Assembly: GCA_030057655.1 (NCBI GenBank)
Contig: JASGUQ010000046.1
Span: forward strand, 39,522-103,521
From: Bacillota bacterium
GTDB taxonomy: Bacteria > Bacillota > Clostridia > Christensenellales > Aristaeellaceae
Reading direction: 5' to 3'
DNA: 64,000 bases
The notes beneath the pieces were generated by a model. The model had not been told where the DNA came from. It was given only the letters and a program-made list of their open reading frames with translations, and searched no databases. A program made the translations under genes and the position numbers. Each line of letters opens with the position of its first letter. Position 1 is the stretch's first letter. Positions 9,256 through 21,002 of this stretch are shown here, piece by piece.

Positions 9256-9414
9256 TACTGATTCCAATCTTTATCGCATCGTCGCGCCGGAGCTTATGCC
9301 GCCCTGCTGTGTCAGTCAACCTCAACGTAGCTCAGGCTACGCCTTCGGTTTCTTTCCTTGCAGGGCAACATAATCCCTCACCGCTTTGGATGCAATAAAG
9401 CTTTGCATCAGTAT
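9255..9414 (+). repeat. MITE-like dispersed repeat, copy 2 (~160 bp)
   Basis: Second copy of the repeat at 7292-7453, same orientation, with the same ATACTGAT/ATCAGTAT ends and only scattered substitutions and a small length change. It begins on the last base of the TAA stop of the nucleotidase gene. Internally CGTAGC-TCAG-GCTACG forms a 6-bp hairpin that is partly decayed in copy 1, so this copy may be closer to the active form. Confidence 0.78.
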
Positions 9415-9439
9415 AAAACCAAATAACTGGAATGATATT

Positions 9440-9470
9440 GGCGGGGGCTGGGAAAAAGTCCCCGCCTTTT
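9440..9470 (+). terminator. Intrinsic terminator after the 5'-nucleotidase gene
   Basis: GGCGGGG (9440-9446) pairs with CCCCGCC (9460-9466), followed by TTTT. It is well placed to end nucleotidase transcription just past repeat copy 2. Confidence 0.75.
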
Positions 9471-9477
9471 GTCATCA

Positions 9478-9505
9478 AAAAAGGCCGCGTGCATTCGGCC
9501 TTTTT
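9478..9505. terminator. Bidirectional intrinsic terminator between convergent genes
   Basis: AAAAAGGCCG, an 8-nt loop, then CGGCCTTTTT. The A-tract and T-tract on either side let it act on both strands: as a second stop for the nucleotidase transcript and as the stop for the minus-strand pgsA-guaB-NUDIX unit. Confidence 0.8.
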
Positions 9506-9535
9506 AATCAATTGCTTTAATATAAAGCTATAAAG

Positions 9536-10039
9536 CTATAGAAACCTGTGCACCTCGTCCACGCTGATCACATGGCGGACGCCTTCGCTGTGCTCTGTAA
9601 GCATTCTGGGCAGAAAGTCAGGGAAGATGGTTCCGTCCGGCTTAAACCGCTCAAAGGGCACCCATTCCAAAAATTCATTCTCGCCCCTGAGGTTGACGCC
9701 GCTGGCATGGATGTTTTCAAGGTTCTCCGGCTTCATCAGGAAGAAGAAGGCCAACTCATGCCAGCGCCGCTTTCTTTCATCAAATTCCTCTTCAAAGAAG
9801 TTCTCATGAATAAACAGCAGCCGGTCAACCCGCATCTGAACGCCGGTTTCTTCCAGCACCTCGCGCACCACCGCGTCCTCCGCTGATTCGTTCACATGAA
9901 CAGCGCCGCCGATGGTGTACAGGTAAGGGAAGGTCTTGCTGCCCGCCATCAGGATGTGATGATCCTTGTGGATGACGGCGGCCGCGCGGTAGCGGAAGGC
10001 CGTGTCTTGAGTGACGATAAAACAATCTGTATCAGACAT
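9536..10039 (-). CDS. NUDIX hydrolase
   Basis: A 167-residue NUDIX protein, cytoplasmic, hydrolysing a nucleoside diphosphate linked to an unknown moiety. The complete Nudix box is visible near residues 44-67: G-x5-E-x7-REVLEETGV, with REVLEETG supplying the metal-binding glutamates. The N-terminal part (FRYRAAAVIHKDHHILMAG) is the usual first strand pair. It lies 22 nt after guaB on the same strand, so it is probably the last gene of pgsA-guaB-NUDIX. The ribosome-binding site is weak (AAGAG). Substrate is not predictable from sequence. Confidence 0.85.
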   Translation of the reverse strand: MSDTDCFIVTQDTAFRYRAAAVIHKDHHILMAGSKTFPYLYTIGGAVHVNESAEDAVVREVLEETGVQMRVDRLLFIHENFFEEEFDERKRRWHELAFFFLMKPENLENIHASGVNLRGENEFLEWVPFERFKPDGTIFPDFLPRMLTEHSEGVRHVISVDEVHRFL

Positions 10040-10061
10040 CTCTTACAATGATACGCCGGGC

Positions 10062-12124
<2,063 letters not shown>

Positions 12125-12145
12125 AGTCTCCTCCTTATTTCGTAC

Positions 12146-12174
12146 ATTATAACACGCCGGTATTCTGCCTTCAA
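12146..12174 (-). promoter_or_regulatory. Sigma-A promoter of the pgsA operon
   Basis: On the minus strand, TTGAAG (12169-12174) is separated by 17 nt from a perfect TATAAT (12146-12151), about 22 nt before the pgsA start codon. Confidence 0.75.
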
Positions 12175-12228
12175 TTAAAAGAAAGGAGAAATTCACAATG
12201 GAAAACACAAGTTATACCATTCGTTTCA

Positions 12229-12257
12229 TTGACGGGCATTTCCCCGCGTGTTATTCT
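12229..12257 (+). promoter_or_regulatory. Sigma-A promoter of the ATP-grasp gene
   Basis: TTGACG (12229-12234), 17-nt spacer, TATTCT (12252-12257), 67 nt before the ATG at 12325. It resembles the divergent pgsA promoter at about 20 of 30 positions, sharing GCGTGTTAT across the -10. A further TTGACA at 12270-12275 lacks a convincing -10. Confidence 0.55.
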
Positions 12258-12324
12258 CATTGTCAACACTTGACAAACATGGTCTTGTGCAGGATCAGTT
12301 TTACATGCAGTAAAGGAGGGAAGC

Positions 12325-13518
12325 ATGAATTTCGTTTTTATTTCACCCCACTTCCCGTCTCATTTTTGGCGTTTTTGCGCGGCGCTGAACCAGCGCGGCG
12401 TTAAGGTGCTTGGGATTGCGGACACGCCTTATGAGAATCTCCTGCCGGAATTGCAGGAGAACCTGACGGATTATTATCAGGTGGGCTCTCTGGAGGATGG
12501 CGAGGCGGTTTTGCGCGCGATCGGCTATTTTATCAGCCGCCACGGCAGGATCGACTGGATAGAGTCCAACAACGAATATTGGCTTGCTCAGGACGCTTGG
12601 CTAAGGACCATGTTCAATGTGACCACCGGCCCCCAGATCCAGCACATGGACATGTATAAGCTCAAGTCCGAAATGAAGAAGGTCTATGAGAAGGCCGGAA
12701 TTAAAACCGCACCCTGCCTGCTCGCGGATTCACTTGAGAACGCCATTGAGTTCGCAAACCAGGTCAAATACCCGCTCATTGCCAAACCCAATGTGGGCGT
12801 GGGCGCCAATGATACCTTCCGGATCCATAACGAAAAAGAACTGCGCGATTTTTTCGCGAAGCTGCCCTTGGTGCCCTACCTGCTTGAGAAATATGTAGAG
12901 GGCGAGGTCTGCTCCTATGACTCCCTGATCGGCTCAAAAGGACAGCCCTTGTATGAAACCGGCAACATCACAACCACCAACATCATGGATGTGGTCAATG
13001 AGAAAACCGAATCGGTCTACATGATTGTGCCCAAATTGGCGGACGATCTGCTGGCCCTTGGCCGCAAGGCTGTGAAAGCCTTCAAGGTCAAAAGCCGGCT
13101 CATTCATTTTGAGTTCTTCCGCTTGACAAAGGATCAGGAAGGCCTGGGCAAAAAAGGAGACCTGCTTGGGCTTGAGGTGAATTTGCGCCCCTCAGGCGGT
13201 TTTACGCCCGACATGATCAATTACGCCGGCAGTGTGGACATCCACGCGCTGTATGCCGACATGGTCTGCCATGACCAGATCTTCTTAAACCCGGATCGGA
13301 AGACCTATTTCTGCGTTTTTGTCGGCAGGCGGGATACGCGCGCTTATGTAAATTCTTATTATGATCTGATGCGCGACTGGGGTCATCGCGTTGTTTTCCA
13401 TGACCGCATGCCGGAAGCGCTGTCCGGCGCGATGGGGAATGAGATCTTCCTGGCGAAGTGCATCAACCGGGATGAAGTGGACGCCTTTGTCAAATACGCT
13501 TGTGAGAGGTTTGAATGA
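12325..13518 (+). CDS. ATP-grasp domain protein (carboxylate-amine ligase type)
   Basis: A 397-residue cytoplasmic ATP-grasp enzyme of unknown substrate; the family joins a carboxylate to an amine or thiol through an acyl phosphate. The N-terminal pre-ATP-grasp domain begins MNFVFISPHFPSHFW. The ATP-binding part has LIAKPNVGVGANDT near residue 155 and LLEKYVEGEVCSYD near 190. The Mg-binding LEVNLRPSGGFTPD near 288-301 supplies the Glu/Asn ligands. AAAGGAGGG precedes the ATG. Its stop overlaps the start of an esterase gene by 4 nt, so the two proteins are made together and probably act in one pathway. Confidence 0.8.
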   Translation: MNFVFISPHFPSHFWRFCAALNQRGVKVLGIADTPYENLLPELQENLTDYYQVGSLEDGEAVLRAIGYFISRHGRIDWIESNNEYWLAQDAWLRTMFNVTTGPQIQHMDMYKLKSEMKKVYEKAGIKTAPCLLADSLENAIEFANQVKYPLIAKPNVGVGANDTFRIHNEKELRDFFAKLPLVPYLLEKYVEGEVCSYDSLIGSKGQPLYETGNITTTNIMDVVNEKTESVYMIVPKLADDLLALGRKAVKAFKVKSRLIHFEFFRLTKDQEGLGKKGDLLGLEVNLRPSGGFTPDMINYAGSVDIHALYADMVCHDQIFLNPDRKTYFCVFVGRRDTRAYVNSYYDLMRDWGHRVVFHDRMPEALSGAMGNEIFLAKCINRDEVDAFVKYACERFE

Positions 13519-14255
13519 AAAAAATCGAGAGCGATTTCTACAGCCATATTCTGAACACACATCTGGATGTGGTTATCTACGGCCATGCCGGGCAGCCCTG
13601 CCTGGTCTATCCGTCCCAGAACGGCAAGGCCAGGGATTTTGAGGGCTTTGGCATGGTGGAAGTCTGCCGTCCCTGGATTGACGCGGGCAAACTGCGGCTT
13701 TATTGTGTGGATACGATAGATGAACAGACCTGGTCCGCCTACCATTTGCCGCCGCATGAGCGAATGCAGCGCCACGAGGCCTGGTTCCACCACATCATTG
13801 ACGAGTTTGTGCCATTTATCTACCGCGACAGCGGCTATCAGGGAAGGCTCATGACCATGGGCTGCAGCATGGGCGCGACCCACGCGGCCAACACCATGTT
13901 AAGGCGGCCGGACATTTTTGAGTCGGTCATTGCCATGTCCGGCGCTTATGACGGGCGCTGGCTGCTGGCGGGCTATATGGACGAATTGGTTTACCTGAAT
14001 TCCCCCCTGGACAGCATCAGGGGGATGAGTCCGGACCATCCCTATGTCGATCTGTTCAACAACAGCCGGATGATTTTCTGCTGCGGACAGGGCGCCTGGG
14101 AGGAGGAGATGCTCCGCTCGCTGAGGCTGCTGGAAGCGGCGATGCATGAAAAAGGCATCCGCCCCTGGGTGGACATCTGGGGCACGGACGTCAACCACGA
14201 CTGGGACTGGTGGCGGGTGCAACTGGCCTATTTCCTGGGCAAACTGCTGGACTGA
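13515..14255 (+). CDS. Esterase family protein (PF00756-like alpha/beta hydrolase)
   Basis: A 246-residue putative esterase of the esterase-D/mycolyltransferase-like fold. The nucleophile elbow is GCSMGATHAAN with Ser near residue 118. A C-terminal TDVNHDWDWW likely supplies the histidine, and an aspartate is expected between them. No signal peptide is visible, so it is cytoplasmic. The start overlaps the end of the ATP-grasp ligase gene (ATGA). The pairing of a ligase with an esterase suggests making and trimming or releasing a conjugate, but this is inference and no substrate can be named. Confidence 0.78.
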   Translation: MKKIESDFYSHILNTHLDVVIYGHAGQPCLVYPSQNGKARDFEGFGMVEVCRPWIDAGKLRLYCVDTIDEQTWSAYHLPPHERMQRHEAWFHHIIDEFVPFIYRDSGYQGRLMTMGCSMGATHAANTMLRRPDIFESVIAMSGAYDGRWLLAGYMDELVYLNSPLDSIRGMSPDHPYVDLFNNSRMIFCCGQGAWEEEMLRSLRLLEAAMHEKGIRPWVDIWGTDVNHDWDWWRVQLAYFLGKLLD

Positions 14256-14272
14256 CCCTTGGGGGTGTCAAA

Positions 14273-14644
14273 TTGGATCGTTTGATCGGGTTTTTGTATA
14301 TTCTGCTGTGCAATTTCGCGGGCGACCTGATAATCGTGCTCACCGGCCTCCCTTTTCCCGGGGCTGTGCTGGGGCTGCTTCTGATGCTGGCGCTGCTGCT
14401 GCTGAAGGTGGTCAAACTGGAACAGGTGGAATCGGCCTCAACCTTGCTCATCAGTTTCATGCTGCTGTTTATTCTGCCTGGCGCTGTGAAGGTGATGGAG
14501 GTGTTTGATAAATTCACCGGCATCATTCCGCAGATTTTTGGGGTCGCCATCATTTCTGCTCTCCTATGTATCTTATCCACCGCCTGGGTCTCAAAATGGG
14601 TTTCAAAAATGAAAAACAGGTTCAGGAAGGCGGGGAATGCCTGA
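14273..14644 (+). CDS. lrgA: LrgA/CidA family membrane protein
   Basis: A 123-residue, four-segment membrane protein of the CidA/LrgA family, holin-like proteins linked to control of murein hydrolases and, in some species, to organic-acid transport. The FPGAVLGLLLM motif near residue 28 is the family hallmark. The frame is open from an ATG at 14210 inside the esterase gene, but a TTG at 14273 is 6 nt after GGGGGT (14261-14266) and gives the typical short N-terminus. The stop overlaps the start of the LrgB gene by 1 nt. Confidence 0.82.
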   Translation: MDRLIGFLYILLCNFAGDLIIVLTGLPFPGAVLGLLLMLALLLLKVVKLEQVESASTLLISFMLLFILPGAVKVMEVFDKFTGIIPQIFGVAIISALLCILSTAWVSKWVSKMKNRFRKAGNA

Positions 14645-15345
14645 TGGATTGGTCCCTGATCACCACAAGTCCATTGTTTGGATTTACACTGACCACCCTG
14701 GCCCTGGTGTTTTATCATCGTTTGTTCAGGCAGGCTAAATCTCCTCTTTTAAGTCCTTTCCTGTTTGCTTTGATCAGCATCATCATCCTGCTGCTGGCGG
14801 CCAAAATCCCTTATTCTGATTATGAAAAGGGCGCGTCCATCCTCAGTTTCTTCATGGGGCCCGCGATCGTCGCGCTGGCCATCCCCATGTACAAACAATT
14901 CGACAAGTTGAAGGCCAACGCGCTTCCCATCCTCCTTGGGGTCACTGTGGGCGTTCTGGTTTCTGTCACAAGCGGGGTGCTGTTGTCCCTTCTGACCGGT
15001 TTGTCAAAGGAGATGGCCATTTCCATGGCGCCCAAAGGCGCGACCAGCGCGATTGCGCTCGAACTCTCGGAAACCTTGGGCGGCAATCCCGCAATGTCGG
15101 TCACCTTTGTCAACATCACCGGCATTTTTGTCTATAGTTTTGGCGTCCAGTTTTTGAGACTGTTCAAAATTAAAGAGCCCTTGCCCCTGGGCATCAGCCT
15201 GGGCACCGCCGCGCACGCGATCGGAACCAAACGCGCGATGGAGCTGGGGGATGAGGAGGGTGCTTACGCCTCCCTGGGCATCGGCCTTGCGGGCGTCCTG
15301 ACCTCCCTGTTCATGCCTTTTGTTTTGAGGCTGTTCGGATTATAA
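14644..15345 (+). CDS. lrgB: LrgB family membrane protein
   Basis: A 233-residue multi-pass membrane protein of the LrgB/CidB family, the obligate partner of LrgA. Family features are PLFGFTLTTLALVFY at the start, the central LPILLGVTVGVLVSVTSG, and MAPKGATSAIALELSE and GTAAHAIGTKRAMELGDEEG in the C-terminal half. The frame runs further upstream inside lrgA, but the ATG at 14644 (in TGATG) gives the family-like start MDWSLITTSPLF. The pair forms a unit separate from the esterase function. No LytSR-type regulator is nearby. Confidence 0.88.
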   Translation: MDWSLITTSPLFGFTLTTLALVFYHRLFRQAKSPLLSPFLFALISIIILLLAAKIPYSDYEKGASILSFFMGPAIVALAIPMYKQFDKLKANALPILLGVTVGVLVSVTSGVLLSLLTGLSKEMAISMAPKGATSAIALELSETLGGNPAMSVTFVNITGIFVYSFGVQFLRLFKIKEPLPLGISLGTAAHAIGTKRAMELGDEEGAYASLGIGLAGVLTSLFMPFVLRLFGL

Positions 15346-15357
15346 AATAACGATTAA

Positions 15358-15392
15358 AGCAGCGCCCCTGTCTTTTGAACGGGGGCGCTGCT
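15358..15392. terminator. Strong hairpin between convergent lrgB and clpB
   Basis: AGCAGCGCCCC (15358-15368) pairs with GGGGCGCTGCT (15382-15392). The following T-tract is short (AAATTT), so termination could work on either strand but may be partial. Confidence 0.65.
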
Positions 15393-15417
15393 AAATTTGG
15401 AAGGGTTTTGCCTTGAG

Positions 15418-18048
<2,631 letters not shown>

Positions 18049-18090
18049 TTTAACCTCTGCTTTTTCATATTCTCAGGCCAAAGCAGGCAA

Positions 18091-18107
18091 ACTGACCTTC
18101 TTTGACC
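18091..18107 (-). promoter_or_regulatory. CtsR operator upstream of clpB
   Basis: On the minus strand the sequence reads GGTCAAA-GAA-GGTCAGT, which matches the known CtsR heptad repeat (RGTCAAA-NAN-RGTCAAA) with the last two bases differing. It lies just downstream of the clpB -10, covering the expected transcription start, so binding would block initiation. The same arrangement occurs before ctsR at 31915-31931. Confidence 0.85.
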
Positions 18108-18115
18108 TTAATGGT

Positions 18116-18143
18116 ATTATAACGCTTTTATAAGCCATGTCAA
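18116..18143 (-). promoter_or_regulatory. Sigma-A promoter of clpB
   Basis: Consensus TTGACA (18138-18143), 16-nt spacer, TATAAT (18116-18121) on the minus strand. Such a perfect promoter fits a gene kept off by a repressor. Confidence 0.85.
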
Positions 18144-18155
18144 GGTTCTTTTATC

Positions 18156-18184
18156 TTGCGGGTTTCATTAAATATTGATATACT
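18156..18184 (+). promoter_or_regulatory. Sigma-A promoter of the PerM-like gene
   Basis: TTGCGG (18156-18161), 17-nt spacer, TATACT (18179-18184) with the extended -10 TG at 18176-18177. It points away from the clpB promoter, so the two units are divergent. Confidence 0.6.
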
Positions 18185-18211
18185 GCCAATAAGTTACAGG
18201 GAAAGGGGAAC

Positions 18212-19354
18212 ATGCTTGTGCTCCGCAACAGGAAATCCTGGCTGCCGCTTGTGATCGGTTTAATGCTGTTCGCTTTTTTCTTGTTCAGGTTTGATGATAT
18301 CCTTCAATTAATCATGAAGTTCATGGCCATCGTTTCGCCTTTCATCCTGGGCATTTTCATGGCCCTGATGATCAACCTGCCCATGCGCAGGATCGATCAC
18401 TGGCTCAAGATCATTATGCGGAAGTCCATGCTGTTCCCGGTTCGAAGGGCCATCAGCCTGACTTCATCGCTGCTGATTGTTTTGGCCATTGTGACGGTGC
18501 TGATGGTGGTCATCATCCCCGAGATCATTGTAGCGGTCGACCGGCTGATCAGGGTCATCCCCGGGCTCATCAAAGATTTGGAAGTCTGGCTGGATCAGCA
18601 GAACACCAATCTTCGCGCGATGTTTGGCCTGACAGAAACAAATGAAGGCGAGGTGCGCAGCCTCTTCCAGCGCGCGTCCGCGATTTTGATGGGCGGGCTA
18701 AGCTATTCATCCTCTGTGGTCATCTCCGCCGCTTCTTACTTGCTGAACGTGATTGTCGGACTGGTTTTTGCGATCTATCTTCTTTTCAGCAAAGAAAAGG
18801 TTAAAAATCAAATGAACCGCTTGCTGACTGCCGCTTTGCCGGGGAAGACGGGGGAGGAAGCCAAAAAACTGATTTCGCGTCTGATCAAGGCCTATTCCAA
18901 CTTCATTTCCGGTCAACTGCTGCAGTCCTTTATTTCTTCATTCCTGACCATACTAACCCTTTTGATTTTTGGATTCCCATACGCGGTCCTGATCGGCTTG
19001 ATCACCTTTGTCGCGGCCTTTATTCCTGTGTTTGGTCCCTATATTTCTGGCTTCCTGGGTCTTTTGCTGGTGATGACATCAAACGCCGATTTGGCGCTTT
19101 GGTTTTTGCTGGCCTTCTTTGTGGTGCAGCAGGTATCGGGTTCCATCATCTACCCGCGCATCATGGCGGACGCCATCGATATCCCTTCCATTTGGGTGCT
19201 GGTCGCGGTCACGGTGGGCGGCGGCATCATGGGCATCCCCGGCATGCTTTTCTTCATCCCCCTGACGGCTGTCGCCTTCCATTATTTATCAGAATATGTC
19301 AGAAATAAGGAAAAACAAAAGGGCATAAAGGAGCAGACGATTGATCCTGTGTGA
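18212..19354 (+). CDS. AI-2E family transporter (PerM/YtvI-like membrane protein)
   Basis: A 380-residue integral membrane protein with about eight transmembrane segments in the AI-2E/PerM pattern: two at the N-terminus, a soluble helical stretch at about 110-160, then a hydrophobic C-terminal block. The family motif in the C-terminal block reads FGPYISGFLGLLLV followed by YPRIMADAIDIPSIWVL. The family includes autoinducer exporters and Na+/H+ antiporters, so the substrate is unknown. GGAAAGGGG precedes the ATG. Its last 14 nt overlap the next gene, and it is the first gene of a run of closely spaced genes. Confidence 0.82.
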   Translation: MLVLRNRKSWLPLVIGLMLFAFFLFRFDDILQLIMKFMAIVSPFILGIFMALMINLPMRRIDHWLKIIMRKSMLFPVRRAISLTSSLLIVLAIVTVLMVVIIPEIIVAVDRLIRVIPGLIKDLEVWLDQQNTNLRAMFGLTETNEGEVRSLFQRASAILMGGLSYSSSVVISAASYLLNVIVGLVFAIYLLFSKEKVKNQMNRLLTAALPGKTGEEAKKLISRLIKAYSNFISGQLLQSFISSFLTILTLLIFGFPYAVLIGLITFVAAFIPVFGPYISGFLGLLLVMTSNADLALWFLLAFFVVQQVSGSIIYPRIMADAIDIPSIWVLVAVTVGGGIMGIPGMLFFIPLTAVAFHYLSEYVRNKEKQKGIKEQTIDPV

Positions 19355-20219
19355 AGGGCTGACGCGAAGCCTTGACCGGAATGGTATATTTGACATTTCT
19401 TTTCAGGTAGAAAAAGGCCAGGCGCTTGCACTGCTGGGACCGGCAGACGCAGGCAAGTCGGTCTTGCTCCGGGTGCTGGCCGGCCAGGTCAGGCAGGATG
19501 CCGGAAAAGCAACGATCCTGGGCATGGATTGCTGGAGCATGCGCCAAAAGATTTTTGAAAAAACAGTGTATTTGCCTGCTTCGCCCTGTCTTGAACCGAA
19601 GATGACGGGGGAGGAGTATTTGCGCTTTACAAAGGATTTTTTTGGAGATTTCAACCCGCAAAAGGCGCGGGATTTAACGGAAAAAATGGACATTGCCCTA
19701 ACCGGCCAATGCGGCCGCATGTCCCCTGAGGCGCGAAAGAAGTTATCCCTTTTGGCTGCCCTCTCTCAGGACAAGGATGTGTTTTTGCTGGATGAGCCTT
19801 TTTCCGGCCTGGGGCCAAACGCCAGAAACGCCCTCTACGATGTGCTTCAGGATATGCGTGAACGGGGCGCCGCCATCCTCATGACCTCCCATGTCCTGGA
19901 TGAGGCGCGCAAAGCCTGCAGCCATGTGTCCATCATCCGCAAGGGCAGGCAGGTGGTGACCCAGGCGGTTGAAGCCTTGAGCATTACCAGGCAAAAGGTC
20001 TACCACATCACCTTTTCTTCGCCCGCTGAGGCAGCTGACTTCGCGGCGGAATGGGAAGCCGGGGTGGAGTTGATCGGCGCCCGCGCGATGGTCGCGATCC
20101 CGTCCAGCCCCAAGACGCTTTTGTCCACCCTTGCGCGATATGATGTGGTTGACTTCATCGGCGGCCGGGAGGAAACGGAGGAAGGCTTTTTGCGTTATTA
20201 CGGAGACGACATCGTATGA
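19341..20219 (+). CDS. ABC transporter ATP-binding protein with a divergent signature motif
   Basis: A 292-residue ABC ATPase, probably driving the membrane protein encoded next. Walker A is GPADAGKSVLL near residue 33. The Walker B region is KDVFLLDEPFSGLGP near 150, and the switch histidine is in MTSHVLDEA. The usual LSGGQ signature is replaced by MSPEARKKLSL, so the glycine pair is missing, as in some ABC-2 exporters. The TTG start at 19341 lies 7 nt after AAAGGAG and overlaps the previous gene by 14 nt. Its stop overlaps the next start by 4 nt. Confidence 0.85.
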   Translation: MILCEGLTRSLDRNGIFDISFQVEKGQALALLGPADAGKSVLLRVLAGQVRQDAGKATILGMDCWSMRQKIFEKTVYLPASPCLEPKMTGEEYLRFTKDFFGDFNPQKARDLTEKMDIALTGQCGRMSPEARKKLSLLAALSQDKDVFLLDEPFSGLGPNARNALYDVLQDMRERGAAILMTSHVLDEARKACSHVSIIRKGRQVVTQAVEALSITRQKVYHITFSSPAEAADFAAEWEAGVELIGARAMVAIPSSPKTLLSTLARYDVVDFIGGREETEEGFLRYYGDDIV

Positions 20220-20989
20220 TCAAATCCTTGTTTTTCTCTGTTTTCAGCTTCAAACGTCACCTGCCGGAGAGCGTTTTCGGCTTTTTGTTGGGGATTTTTT
20301 CTGTGATCGCCTACCTTGATACGCCGCTTGAAAAAATCCGCTATGTCCAGTCTGAACTGCCTGAATTGTTTACTTTATTTGGATATTACGGCGCGACCGG
20401 CCTTCCCGTCTTTGTCTTGAGCCTTCTGTACGGCTTTTTTATGCCGCTGTTCATCAGCGTGCTCTGCGCCTCAAGCGCTTATCGTGTTGTGATGCTGCCC
20501 GTTCATGACGGCAGGATGGCCTTTTATTCCGCGTCCCGCTACAGCAGGCAGTCTTTGATGTTTACATATTCTCTCGCTGCTTTGATGCCGGCAGTGTTGT
20601 TCAATCTGTCAGTGCTTCTGGCACAGATCATCGCTTCCTTGATCTTTTTTCTGCAGGCCGATCTCCTTGCGTTGTTGCGGCTCAATCTGGGCTTTTTGAT
20701 CGTCAGCCTGCTGCTTTCTTCCCTGTGCGTTATGCTTGCCAATTTCAGCAAAACAGAACGGGGTATGAGGGTCAAAACCCGGATCATCTTAGGTCTCATG
20801 CTCCTTTTCCTGGTCTTATCCCGTCTGAAGGGTGCAGGCAACTTAAAGTATCTGACTTTCTGGTCCCTGTTTGAAGGCATGCCGCTTCTTTTCGGCAGCG
20901 GCGGGTTCCTGTCCGCTTTGCTTGCGGCCCTTTTGGGCGCGCTCATGCTTTTGATGTCCATCCTGTCCTTTTCAAAACGCGAATTGTGA
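20216..20989 (+). CDS. Unrecognised membrane protein, probable ABC-2-type permease partner
   Basis: A 257-residue protein with about six predicted transmembrane stretches (for example near residues 20-35, 55-80, 110-140, 155-180, 195-215 and 230-250). It has no strong family motif. Its start overlaps the ABC ATPase stop by ATGA, and genes in this position normally encode the membrane half of an ABC-2 exporter; that is the only basis for the function. Basic residues near each cytoplasmic loop fit an inner-membrane topology. It ends 13 nt before the GH65 gene. Confidence 0.6.
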   Translation: MIKSLFFSVFSFKRHLPESVFGFLLGIFSVIAYLDTPLEKIRYVQSELPELFTLFGYYGATGLPVFVLSLLYGFFMPLFISVLCASSAYRVVMLPVHDGRMAFYSASRYSRQSLMFTYSLAALMPAVLFNLSVLLAQIIASLIFFLQADLLALLRLNLGFLIVSLLLSSLCVMLANFSKTERGMRVKTRIILGLMLLFLVLSRLKGAGNLKYLTFWSLFEGMPLLFGSGGFLSALLAALLGALMLLMSILSFSKREL

Positions 20990-21002
20990 GGAGTTGTAGA
21001 TT

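Noticed and set aside
9179..9373. Open frame running from the nucleotidase gene into repeat copy 2
   Set aside because: Shadow of the nucleotidase gene in another frame, continued by chance through the repeat; copy 1 does not preserve it.
12198..12404. 68-codon open frame with a good AAGGAG ribosome-binding site between pgsA and the ATP-grasp gene
   Set aside because: It starts upstream of the promoter at 12229-12257, contains promoter elements, overlaps the ATP-grasp start and has no recognisable protein features.
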